Of a stretch of DNA of 8,233 bases, positions 1 through 5,787 are shown piece by piece. Under the pieces are notes generated by a model. That model saw nothing but the letters and a program-made list of their open reading frames with translations. It had not been told where the DNA came from and ran no database searches. The DNA lies in the NCBI GenBank assembly GCA_005789325.1, contig SXYE01000039.1, forward strand, positions 1 through 8,233. Direction: 5' to 3'. A program made the translations under genes and the position numbers. Source of the DNA: Actinomycetota bacterium. Its GTDB lineage: Bacteria > Actinomycetota > Actinomycetes > S36-B12 > UBA5976. Every line of letters starts with the position of its first letter. Position 1 is the stretch's first letter.

Positions 1-2
1 GC

Positions 3-134
3 GATGCTGGGCTTCCTTTAGTTATTTCAAATCCTGAATCACCAGCTGCTATAGAAATAATCAATATGGCAAAAGCATTAATGAAAAATCCCAAAGGCCT
101 AGTAGGCAAAAATCTAGGAATATTAACTAACTAG
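3..134 (+). CDS. mrp: Mrp/NBP35-type Fe-S carrier ATPase, C-terminal end (partial)
   Basis: This is the last 43 codons of a gene that enters the window from the left, in the frame starting at base 3, with stop TAG at 132-134. The visible protein starts DAGLPLVISNPESPAA and ends GLVGKNLGILTN. In the family, Mrp proteins end with a GxPlv...P.SPAA segment, a short helix and a GxxLGI-type tail, and this matches well. Mrp is a cytoplasmic P-loop ATPase that carries and transfers Fe-S clusters; the P-loop and the CxxC motif lie outside the window. The stop codon overlaps that of the convergent htrA: the palindrome CTAG at 131-134 supplies both stops. The mrp-htrA neighbourhood is typical of actinobacteria and supports the call. 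Confidence 0.85.
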   Translation, partial: DAGLPLVISNPESPAAIEIINMAKALMKNPKGLVGKNLGILTN

Positions 135-1282
135 CCTTCTTCTCTGCTTCCTAACACGACTGAAACTTCACGTTCATTTCCAGCTTCATTTTTCACCGTC
201 AACACAATGGTGTCTCCTGGATTATTTCGTCTGATTGCAACAATTAACTCAGTTGAATCTTCAACTAATTCTCCATTGATTTTGGTAACAATGTCTCCAA
301 CTTTTATATCGGTTGATGCAGCTGGGCCATCACTAACAACTTCAGCAATTCTTGCTCCAACTCCTCGGAAAGTAGAATCAATACTTATTCCGGCAATTGG
401 GGTACTTGATTTACCTGTGTTGATAATTTCAGTGACAATTCTTTGAGTTTGATTAATTGGTATTGCAAAACCTAAACCAATACTTCCACTTTGTGCACCT
501 AGTCCCAAAGTTGCGATGGCAGAATTTACTCCAATAACTTCTGCTTGACCATTAACTAATGGTCCACCTGAATTACCAGGATTAATTGCAGCATCAGTTT
601 GGATAGCTGAAATAAATGATTGATCATCTTGACCACCTGCTGTGACTGGACGATTAAGTGCACTCACAATTCCAGATGTAACTGTGCCAGTCAAACCAAG
701 GGGTGAACCAAATGCAACAGTTAAATCACCAACATTAATTGCATTGGAGTCACCAATCTTTAATGGTTTTAATCCTGTTGCGTTTATTTTTAAAACTGCT
801 AAATCATAAGATGCATTTCTACCAACAAGTTCAGCTTTAAAAGCAGTCTTGTCTTCTAAGTACACGGTTAGCTCGCCACCATTTAATGCTGGTGCGACAA
901 CGTGATTATTTGTTACAACATATCCGTCTTCTCTAAAAATAAAACCAGAACCAGTTCCTGAACCTGAATTTCCTTCCGCCTTAATTGACACAACACTAGG
1001 TCTAACATTTTGAACAATTTGGGAAACTGTTTCTGTTGCTGGATTTATTGGCACTGGAGTAGGTTTGTTGACCTGTGAGACATCTGCTGTGTCGTTTGAA
1101 ACTCCATTAGAGAAATCTGCAGCTAGATAACCAAATGCGGCACCTGCTCCTCCACCGAAAATAAGTGAAATAACTACGACAGCAGAAATTGGTGTGCTTT
1201 TACGTTTCTTTTTTCTTTCCCAAGAAGGCTTAGTTGGCACATTGCCAAAACCTGGTGTTGGTGAATTTGAAGATTCAACCAT
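131..1282 (-). CDS. htrA: Membrane-anchored HtrA/DegP-like serine protease with C-terminal PDZ domain
   Basis: A 383-aa trypsin-like protease of the HtrA/DegQ family, which degrades misfolded proteins outside the membrane. Residues 1-30 are cytoplasmic and end in a basic cluster (ERKKKRKS). About 32-54 form one membrane segment, probably an uncleaved anchor. A Pro/Thr-rich linker (about 65-85) follows, then the protease domain (about 86-285) with a complete catalytic triad: His127 (TNNHVV), Asp160 (SYDLAVLKI) and Ser238 (NPGNSGGPL). A single PDZ domain (about 295-378) closes the protein. The ATG start places the basic cluster and membrane helix normally; upstream AGGAAAG/GTGGA gives only a weak ribosome site. 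On its own strand TATAGT (1316-1321) is a possible -10 box, without a clear -35. It is divergent from the methyltransferase and convergent with mrp, as in Mycobacterium, but the sigE-rseA genes that precede htrA there are absent. The orthologue is likely of the Rv1223 type. Confidence 0.93.
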   Translation of the reverse strand: MVESSNSPTPGFGNVPTKPSWERKKKRKSTPISAVVVISLIFGGGAGAAFGYLAADFSNGVSNDTADVSQVNKPTPVPINPATETVSQIVQNVRPSVVSIKAEGNSGSGTGSGFIFREDGYVVTNNHVVAPALNGGELTVYLEDKTAFKAELVGRNASYDLAVLKINATGLKPLKIGDSNAINVGDLTVAFGSPLGLTGTVTSGIVSALNRPVTAGGQDDQSFISAIQTDAAINPGNSGGPLVNGQAEVIGVNSAIATLGLGAQSGSIGLGFAIPINQTQRIVTEIINTGKSSTPIAGISIDSTFRGVGARIAEVVSDGPAASTDIKVGDIVTKINGELVEDSTELIVAIRRNNPGDTIVLTVKNEAGNEREVSVVLGSREEG

Positions 1283-1446
1283 TTTCGTTATCCACTTTCC
1301 TAGAGTTCTTATTTCACTATATCTTCCACTTTAGTAGCCAATATTTTTTTCGCCTCTTGAGGAAGTAGTCTTCGTAATAACTCAGAAAATTACGAAGTAA
1401 CTCCCATAAATCATTAAGATAAGTCCTGAGGAGAGGTAACCAAGCT
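1283..1446. promoter_or_regulatory. Divergent htrA / O-methyltransferase control region
   Basis: The 164 bp between the divergent starts form the longest non-coding stretch in the window. It must hold both promoters. For the methyltransferase I see a possible -10 TAAGAT (1415-1420; 4 of 6 to consensus) and a strong purine-rich Shine-Dalgarno run GAGGAGAGG (1428-1436) ending 10 nt before the ATG. For htrA, TATAGT on the minus strand (1316-1321; 5 of 6) is the best -10 candidate. Neither has a good -35 box, so both promoter calls are weak. A perfect 8+8 bp inverted repeat lies in the middle (separate entry). Confidence 0.5.
1370..1397. repeat. Perfect 8-bp inverted repeat, possible operator
   Basis: CTTCGTAA (1370-1377) and its exact reverse complement TTACGAAG (1390-1397) are separated by 12 bp. 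The arm centres are 20 bp apart, about two helical turns, as expected for a dimeric regulator that binds one face of DNA. The right arm lies just upstream of the putative methyltransferase -10 box. A hairpin with a 12-nt loop is the alternative reading, but there is no T-run to make it a terminator. Chance is possible in AT-rich DNA, though each arm contains a central CG. Confidence 0.45.
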
Positions 1447-2067
1447 ATGGCGCAATATCCGTCCAGTGACCAGTGGAATTATTCCCAAAGTTTTATCACT
1501 GAGGATTCTAATTTAATTAAAGCCCGCGATAAATCTAAAGAATTAGGGCTAAGCGCAATAGGCCAAGGCGTTGGTTCGTTATTGAAATTCTTGGCTTCCA
1601 CAATTGATGCATCTAACGTTGTAGAAATTGGCACAGGAACAGGTGTTTCTGGTTTGTGGTTATTCAGAGGTATGAATAGTGCAGGGGTTCTAACCTCAAT
1701 TGACTCAGATCAGGAAAGACAACGTGCTGCTAAAGAAATTTTTTCAGACGCAGGTATTGCTTCAAATAAAATAAGATTAATTGCAGGTCGAGCAATTGAA
1801 GTAGTAGCTAAATTAACAGACAATGCATATGATCTTATGTTTATTAGTGGTGACAAATTGGAATATGAAACACTTTTAGATCAATCATTAAGGCTTCTTC
1901 GTCCCGGTGGAATTTTAGTTTTCAATAATATTTTGGATGATTCAAACTCAGCAGATAATGAAGCTGTAAAAGCAGTTAGTGAAAAGATTAAGGATGATTC
2001 AAGATTAGTTTCAGTAATGCTTCCAAGTGGATCAGGAATTATTGCTTCGTCTTACAGACCGCACTAA
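1447..2067 (+). CDS. Rv1220c-like class I SAM-dependent O-methyltransferase
   Basis: A 206-aa cytoplasmic methyltransferase of the O-methyltransferase family 3 fold. The SAM-binding motif I is VVEIGTGTGVSGLWL (58-72); the acidic residue ending strand 2 is Asp86 (LTSID); a further strand is YDLMFISGDK (128-137); and LLRPGGILVFNN (150-161) is the post-motif III strand. It follows the Mycobacterium Rv1220c pattern along its length, including a tail (LPSGSGIIAS) resembling LPLGDGVLAA there. The substrate is unknown. Metal-dependent relatives have Asp in DADK and in a D-N pair; here these read S-G-D-K (134-137) and N-N (160-161), so the usual metal site looks incomplete. The ATG is supported by GAGGAGAGG 10 nt upstream. 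It is convergent with DUF3117, with 4 bp between the two stops. Confidence 0.85.
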   Translation: MAQYPSSDQWNYSQSFITEDSNLIKARDKSKELGLSAIGQGVGSLLKFLASTIDASNVVEIGTGTGVSGLWLFRGMNSAGVLTSIDSDQERQRAAKEIFSDAGIASNKIRLIAGRAIEVVAKLTDNAYDLMFISGDKLEYETLLDQSLRLLRPGGILVFNNILDDSNSADNEAVKAVSEKIKDDSRLVSVMLPSGSGIIASSYRPH

Positions 2068-2071
2068 AAAT

Positions 2072-2236
2072 TTACTTTAAAACTTCCAATTGAACATCTA
2101 ATTCTTTAGCTTCTTCAACTGTCATTTCCACAACTAAACGTCCGCCACCTTCAAGGGGAACGCGCATCACGACTCCGCGTCCTTCTTTTGTAACCTCCAT
2201 TGGACCATCACCGGTACGAGGTTTCATTGCGGCCAT
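2072..2236 (-). CDS. DUF3117 family small protein
   Basis: A 54-aa protein, too short for a default ORF search, read from ATG at 2236 to TAA at 2072-2074. It starts MAAMKPRTGDGPMEV and continues through GRGVVMRVPLEGGG to a Glu-rich end. This is the near-invariant actinobacterial DUF3117 signature, and the length is normal for the family (about 55 aa). The function is unknown; it is probably a small soluble cytoplasmic protein. The first ATG, rather than the one at codon 4, is chosen because the MAAMKPRTG start is conserved and GAAAAGG lies 7 nt upstream. The C-terminal third (EEAKELDVQLEVLK) is less conserved. The gene lies downstream of SRPBCC on the same strand after a 63-bp gap with its own plausible promoter, so it is probably transcribed separately. 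Confidence 0.93.
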   Translation of the reverse strand: MAAMKPRTGDGPMEVTKEGRGVVMRVPLEGGGRLVVEMTVEEAKELDVQLEVLK

Positions 2237-2264
2237 TTAAACACCTTTTCAATAATTAAAATTC

Positions 2265-2293
2265 GATAACTCTATTATCTCGCAACCTTGCGA
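2265..2293. repeat. Two adjoining inverted repeats over the DUF3117 promoter
   Basis: TCGCAA-CC-TTGCGA (2280-2293) is a perfect 6+6 bp palindrome around a 2-bp centre. It lies wholly inside the spacer between the predicted -35 and -10 boxes. It abuts a second repeat, GATAA-ctcta-TTATC (2265-2279), whose right arm contains most of the -10 box. A 2-nt loop is too tight for an RNA hairpin, so the first palindrome fits a protein-binding operator better. Either repeat alone could be chance; their exact placement on the promoter makes them worth recording. Confidence 0.4.
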
Positions 2294-2302
2294 ATTCGTC
2301 TA
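2274..2302 (-). promoter_or_regulatory. Predicted sigma-70 type promoter of the DUF3117 gene
   Basis: Read on the minus strand: -35 TAGACG (2297-2302; 4 of 6 to TTGACA), a 17-nt spacer, and -10 GATAAT (2274-2279; 5 of 6 to TATAAT). Transcription would start near 2267, giving a leader of about 30 nt that contains the GAAAAGG ribosome site. The -35 box overlaps the stop codon of the SRPBCC gene. This is the best-spaced promoter I can see in the window, found by eye only. Confidence 0.5.
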
Positions 2303-2755
2303 CTTCGGGTCTAATTGTGCAAAAGTGAGCGCGAATTTATTCAATGAATACTTAATTCCTGCAACAAAAAATGGTTTTATAAATATCCAACCAATTCTGC
2401 CTACTATTCCCAAGGGCAATTCAATTGTTTCACTCCAGATGAACTTTGAATTTTTCTCATCAATTTTTTCAACCACCATTGATCCAGTTCCTTTGACAAC
2501 TTTTCCTAAATGTTTCACATCAACAATTTTTGGTTCAATCCATTGAGTTATAACCATCGGATCATTAAAACCAAATTTCCAAATACCAGTCCAAGCAACT
2601 ATTTCTCCACCTAGTCCTTGACCATTATTTTTTGTTCGAGAAACTTTTGTGCCCAGCATCCAGTCGCCTTGAGATTCCCAGTCCACAACTTTTTTAAAAA
2701 CTTCCGCCTGACTTGCTTTTATGTCAACTGATAGAGATAAATCAACTGGTTTCAT
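2300..2755 (-). CDS. SRPBCC (START/polyketide cyclase-like) family protein
   Basis: A 151-aa single-domain protein. The fold is suggested by an N-terminal strand (VDLSLSVDIKAS), the typical helix and aromatic stretch AEVFKKVVDWESQGDWM (about 17-33), alternating strands with conserved Trp and Gly (VAWTGIWKFGF, TQWIEPKIVDV, SKFIWSETIELP) and a long C-terminal helix (about 125-147). SRPBCC proteins form a deep hydrophobic ligand pocket; the ligand and role here are unknown. Its ATG directly abuts the dapE stop (TAG then ATG, no gap), and no Shine-Dalgarno sequence precedes it, so translation is probably coupled to dapE. Coupling need not mean a role in lysine synthesis. There is no signal peptide; the mildly hydrophobic stretch near 112-133 is too broken for a confident membrane helix. 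Confidence 0.75.
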   Translation of the reverse strand: MKPVDLSLSVDIKASQAEVFKKVVDWESQGDWMLGTKVSRTKNNGQGLGGEIVAWTGIWKFGFNDPMVITQWIEPKIVDVKHLGKVVKGTGSMVVEKIDEKNSKFIWSETIELPLGIVGRIGWIFIKPFFVAGIKYSLNKFALTFAQLDPK

Positions 2756-3811
2756 CTAATTGCTAAGCCATTTTTTAAGGGAAGAATAAACGTCTTCAAT
2801 TTGTTTTATTTTCACAGCTTCACTTGGATGATGTGCCAAGTTTGGATCTCCTGGACCAAAATTTATTGCAGGAATTCCAGCAGCAGCAAAACGTGCCACA
2901 TCTGTCCAACCAAACTTAGGAGCAATAGGTGTTGATATTACTTTAACAAAGTTTTTTATTAATTCATTATTTAATCCGGTGGGAGCAGCTGATGCTGCGT
3001 CCATTAATTTGAAATCAAAGTTGATGAATAACTTTCTCATGTTTTCTTCAGCAACTTTGGCTGTGGTATCGGGAGCAAATCTGTGATTTATTGTCATAGT
3101 TACTAAATCTGGTACAACGTTTCCTGCAACTCCGCCATTTATTTTTACTGCTTGTAATCCTTCTCGAAACTTGTATCCATCAATTACTGGTTCTCTTGAT
3201 TCATATGAATTGATAACTTCCAATATTGGACTTAAGGCATGAATCGCATTTTCCCCATTCCACCAACGAGCAGAATGAGCTCTATTTCCTTTTGCGCTAA
3301 CTTCAAATCGAAGTGAACCTTGACATCCAACTTCAATAATGCCATTGGTTGGTTCCATGAGGATTGCAAAATCACAATTTAGTAAATCTTTATTCTGTTT
3401 TGTAATTAACTCTAAACCATTAAATTTTGTTTCAATTTCCTCTGATTCATAAAAAAGATACGTAATGTCAAAGTTTGACTTAGTTAATTCGTGTGCAAGT
3501 TTAAGTGCAACAGCTATACCACTTTTCATGTCTACTGAGCCCAGTCCGGTTATTTCTGTGTCAGTTTTTTTACCAGGAAAATTATTGTTTGCTGGCACTG
3601 TGTCTAGATGTCCTGCAATTACTACTCGCTTAGAATTTCCAAAATTTGTTTGGGCAACTACTGAGTTTGCGATACGAGTAACTTTTAAATGATTTAAGTT
3701 TGATAAAGATTCCTGGACTAAATCGGCAATAGCCTTCTCGTCCTGGGAGACACTAGAGATGTTGACAAGATCCAGGGTTAAATCGCCAAGATCTTGATTT
3801 ATTTTCAACAC
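2756..3811 (-). CDS. dapE: Succinyl-diaminopimelate desuccinylase (M20 metallopeptidase family)
   Basis: Hydrolyses N-succinyl-LL-diaminopimelate to LL-diaminopimelate and succinate, a late step towards lysine and the peptidoglycan cross-linker. Numbered from the GTG start (351 aa), the di-zinc site is complete: His68 and Asp70 (GHLDTVP), bridging Asp94 (GSVDMKSG), catalytic Glu124 and ligand Glu125 (YESEE), Glu153 (MEPTNG) and His327 (LAHHPSE). The dimerisation domain (about 165-275) has the usual His179 (RAHSAR). The start is uncertain. GTG at 3811 aligns best with actinobacterial DapE N-termini (VLKI...). The next codon, TTG (3808), has AGGA at better spacing, and TTG at 3835 would add eight unconserved residues. 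The gene is divergent from dapD and coupled to the SRPBCC gene. Gram-positive-type DapE is more likely than another M20 deacylase because dapD is adjacent. Confidence 0.92.
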   Translation of the reverse strand: MLKINQDLGDLTLDLVNISSVSQDEKAIADLVQESLSNLNHLKVTRIANSVVAQTNFGNSKRVVIAGHLDTVPANNNFPGKKTDTEITGLGSVDMKSGIAVALKLAHELTKSNFDITYLFYESEEIETKFNGLELITKQNKDLLNCDFAILMEPTNGIIEVGCQGSLRFEVSAKGNRAHSARWWNGENAIHALSPILEVINSYESREPVIDGYKFREGLQAVKINGGVAGNVVPDLVTMTINHRFAPDTTAKVAEENMRKLFINFDFKLMDAASAAPTGLNNELIKNFVKVISTPIAPKFGWTDVARFAAAGIPAINFGPGDPNLAHHPSEAVKIKQIEDVYSSLKKWLSN

Positions 3812-3879
3812 GTTCCTATTCTGCCAACAGGCCAACCCTTATGTGTCCATTAACCCCAAGTAAGAGATAGTTTTGACTC
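3812..3879. promoter_or_regulatory. Divergent dapE / dapD promoter region; leaderless-type -10 for dapD
   Basis: Sixty-eight bp separate the two starts. On the plus strand TAGTTT (3868-3873) fits the TANNNT -10 consensus and ends exactly 6 nt before the dapD ATG. Transcription would therefore start at or next to the A of the start codon, giving a leaderless mRNA, which is common in actinobacteria. This agrees with the lack of a good Shine-Dalgarno sequence before dapD (only a weak AAGAGA). No convincing -35 box is visible. The dapE promoter must also lie here or in the start of dapD, but I cannot place it. Confidence 0.45.
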
Positions 3880-4806
3880 ATGAGTTTTATAACCGAAGCC
3901 GCTAGTGCAATAGGTATTGCCACAGTTGATGGCAAAAAGACACTCGATGTTTGGTACCCAAACCCAGCTTTAAGTTCCTCGCCTATCCAAATTCTTGATG
4001 CCACCTCTCATGAAAGAAAAGATTTAGTTAGAGGAAGTGAATTAAAGGTTGTCAAAACAGTTATTAAAGATTTATCTAAGCCAGCCGAAAGTGTTGAAGA
4101 TGCATATTTGCGTCTGCATTTACTTTCTCACCGTTTAGCAAAACCAAGAACAATTAATCTTGAAGGAATTTTTGCAATTCTTAATAATGTTGCTTGGACC
4201 ACAATTGGACCAGTTTTGCCAGAAAAAGTAGAACAAGTTAGATCTAGTGCAAAAAAATCTGGAACACATTTAACTATATTTTCGGTTGACAAATTTCCAC
4301 GAATGTTGGATTACATAGTGCCAAGTGGTGTGCGCATTGCAGATGCAGATCGAGTTCGCTTAGGTGCTTATCTTGCTTCTGGCACAACAGTTATGCATGA
4401 AGGTTTTGTTAATTTCAATGCTGGAACTTTAGGAACTTCAATGGTGGAAGGAAGAATTTCTGCTGGTGTTGTGGTGGGAGATGGATCAGATATTGGTGGA
4501 GGTGCCTCGATTATGGGAACTCTTTCTGGTGGAGGACAAGAAGTCATAAGTGTTGGCGAAAAATGTTTAATTGGTGCAAATGCAGGATTGGGAATCAGTT
4601 TGGGCGATAACTGTGTTGTTGAAGCTGGTCTTTATCTAACTGCAGGATCAAAAGTTATTTTGCCTGATACAAAAATTGTTAAAGCCAAAGAATTATCTGG
4701 TGGAAATAATCTGCTCTTCAGGAGAAATTCTCAAACAGGTGCAATTGAAGCTCAAGTAAGAACTGGTAGTTGGGGCGGACTTAATTCAGTCCTGCACAAA
4801 AACTAA
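3880..4806 (+). CDS. dapD: 2,3,4,5-tetrahydropyridine-2,6-dicarboxylate N-succinyltransferase
   Basis: Transfers succinyl from succinyl-CoA to tetrahydrodipicolinate, committing the succinylase branch of the lysine/diaminopimelate pathway. The 308-aa protein is of the actinobacterial type, as in Mycobacterium Rv1201c. An N-terminal globular domain (about 1-150) is followed by a left-handed beta-helix (about 150-262) of short hexapeptide-like turns such as IADADRVRLGAYLASG, and a C-terminal segment (about 265-308). The conserved MVEGRIS motif carries the likely catalytic Glu190, and a Gly-rich stretch (DGSDIGGGASIMGTLSGGG) follows. The enzyme works as a cytoplasmic trimer with active sites between subunits. 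Its ATG is preceded by a leaderless-type -10 box. It is divergent from dapE, and its TAA overlaps the tyrA stop by 4 bp. The aminotransferase between DapD and DapE (DapC) is not in the window. Confidence 0.95.
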   Translation: MSFITEAASAIGIATVDGKKTLDVWYPNPALSSSPIQILDATSHERKDLVRGSELKVVKTVIKDLSKPAESVEDAYLRLHLLSHRLAKPRTINLEGIFAILNNVAWTTIGPVLPEKVEQVRSSAKKSGTHLTIFSVDKFPRMLDYIVPSGVRIADADRVRLGAYLASGTTVMHEGFVNFNAGTLGTSMVEGRISAGVVVGDGSDIGGGASIMGTLSGGGQEVISVGEKCLIGANAGLGISLGDNCVVEAGLYLTAGSKVILPDTKIVKAKELSGGNNLLFRRNSQTGAIEAQVRTGSWGGLNSVLHKN

Positions 4807-5771
4807 ATTTCGTTTACTAAGTAACTAACTTCATTGCTTGTGATTTGAAAATCTGAGGCAATAACTCTAGATTTTGAGTATTTTAAGAAATCACTAACTA
4901 AGTCATCTGTTCTTGAAATTACTTTATTTCCTTGCTTGTTTTTCACCTTGGCCATAGTTGCATCTGAAATAGTTCTTAAGGAACTAGCTGAGGACAGAAA
5001 CTTTTCGATGTCTGCTTGACTTCCCTGGTCTAGCAAGTTTTGTAATTTAGCTAAATTTTCTCCCAAATTTTCCACAACTCTTGATAAAGATTTTCTATTA
5101 GGCCACACAATTTCTGCAGTTCTTTCTGCCGGAGAAGTTGTTACTCGAGTTAAATCTCTAAAGCTTCCACCGGCTAATAATTGTGCTAATTGAGCAAATT
5201 CAGATTCGGCCACACTCTTGGCATATGCAGATGCCACAACGTGGGCAAGATGACTACTCAAAACTACTGATTCATCGTGTTCATGTGGATCAACTGGAAC
5301 TACAAAGCCGCCTAATTCAGAAATTATATTTATAACTTCAATGAGTGCATCTTTATTTGTTTCACTTACAACTGAGATTGCCCAAGGTGCATCTTTAAAT
5401 AAATCTTTACTAGCACTATTAAATCCTGCTTCATTAGATCCAGCCATGGGATGAGATCCGACATAATTCAAACCCTGTGCTGCAACTAATAAAGAAGCCT
5501 TAACAGAACAGATATCTGTGACAATGCCTGTGTAATTTATCTTCTTTAATTCTTTTAATGTTTCTTCACTCTGTTTTGTGGGGGCTGCAACAATTACCAG
5601 CTCTGCATCTTTAACTAATGTCGATAAATCATTTGCCATATTGATGCTGGCTTTACTTGCTGCTGCTTGAGTATTTTTATCAGGATCAAAACCGGTGATT
5701 TGGTGTTTGCTTTTTAATCCTTGAGCAATTGACCCACCGATTAGGCCTAAGCCGACAATTGAAATATTCAT
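4803..5771 (-). CDS. tyrA: Prephenate dehydrogenase
   Basis: Oxidatively decarboxylates prephenate to 4-hydroxyphenylpyruvate, the precursor of tyrosine. The 322-aa protein begins with a Rossmann nucleotide site, GLGLIGGS (7-14), and an acidic residue at the end of strand 2 (GFDPD, about 28-32), which favours NAD. The family motifs follow in order: TDICSVK (85-91), GSHPMAGSNEAGF (105-117, His107), HDESVVLSSHLAHVVA (165-180, His174 and His177) and FRDLTRV...PAERTAEIVWPNR (204-226). The last 45 residues or so are a charged tail that I do not recognise. It is the last gene of the fdxA-pheA-tyrA unit. Its ATG lies 16 bp after the pheA stop with no visible ribosome site, so translation may depend on reinitiation. 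Arogenate dehydrogenase activity cannot be excluded from sequence alone. Confidence 0.92.
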   Translation of the reverse strand: MNISIVGLGLIGGSIAQGLKSKHQITGFDPDKNTQAAASKASINMANDLSTLVKDAELVIVAAPTKQSEETLKELKKINYTGIVTDICSVKASLLVAAQGLNYVGSHPMAGSNEAGFNSASKDLFKDAPWAISVVSETNKDALIEVINIISELGGFVVPVDPHEHDESVVLSSHLAHVVASAYAKSVAESEFAQLAQLLAGGSFRDLTRVTTSPAERTAEIVWPNRKSLSRVVENLGENLAKLQNLLDQGSQADIEKFLSSASSLRTISDATMAKVKNKQGNKVISRTDDLVSDFLKYSKSRVIASDFQITSNEVSYLVNEI

Positions 5772-5787
5772 AAGAATTATTGATTAA

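Noticed and set aside
207..446. 79-codon plus-strand frame antisense to htrA
   Set aside because: It is a shadow of the PDZ-coding region with composition typical of antisense frames and no initiation signals.
2265..2279. GATAA-ctcta-TTATC as a terminator of the dapE-SRPBCC transcript
   Set aside because: The stem has only 5 AT-rich pairs and no U-run follows on the minus strand, so it is too weak for intrinsic termination.
3816..4004. 62-codon minus-strand frame overlapping the start of dapD and the dapE upstream region
   Set aside because: It overlaps well-supported dapD coding sequence, has no recognisable domain, and covers the divergent promoter region.
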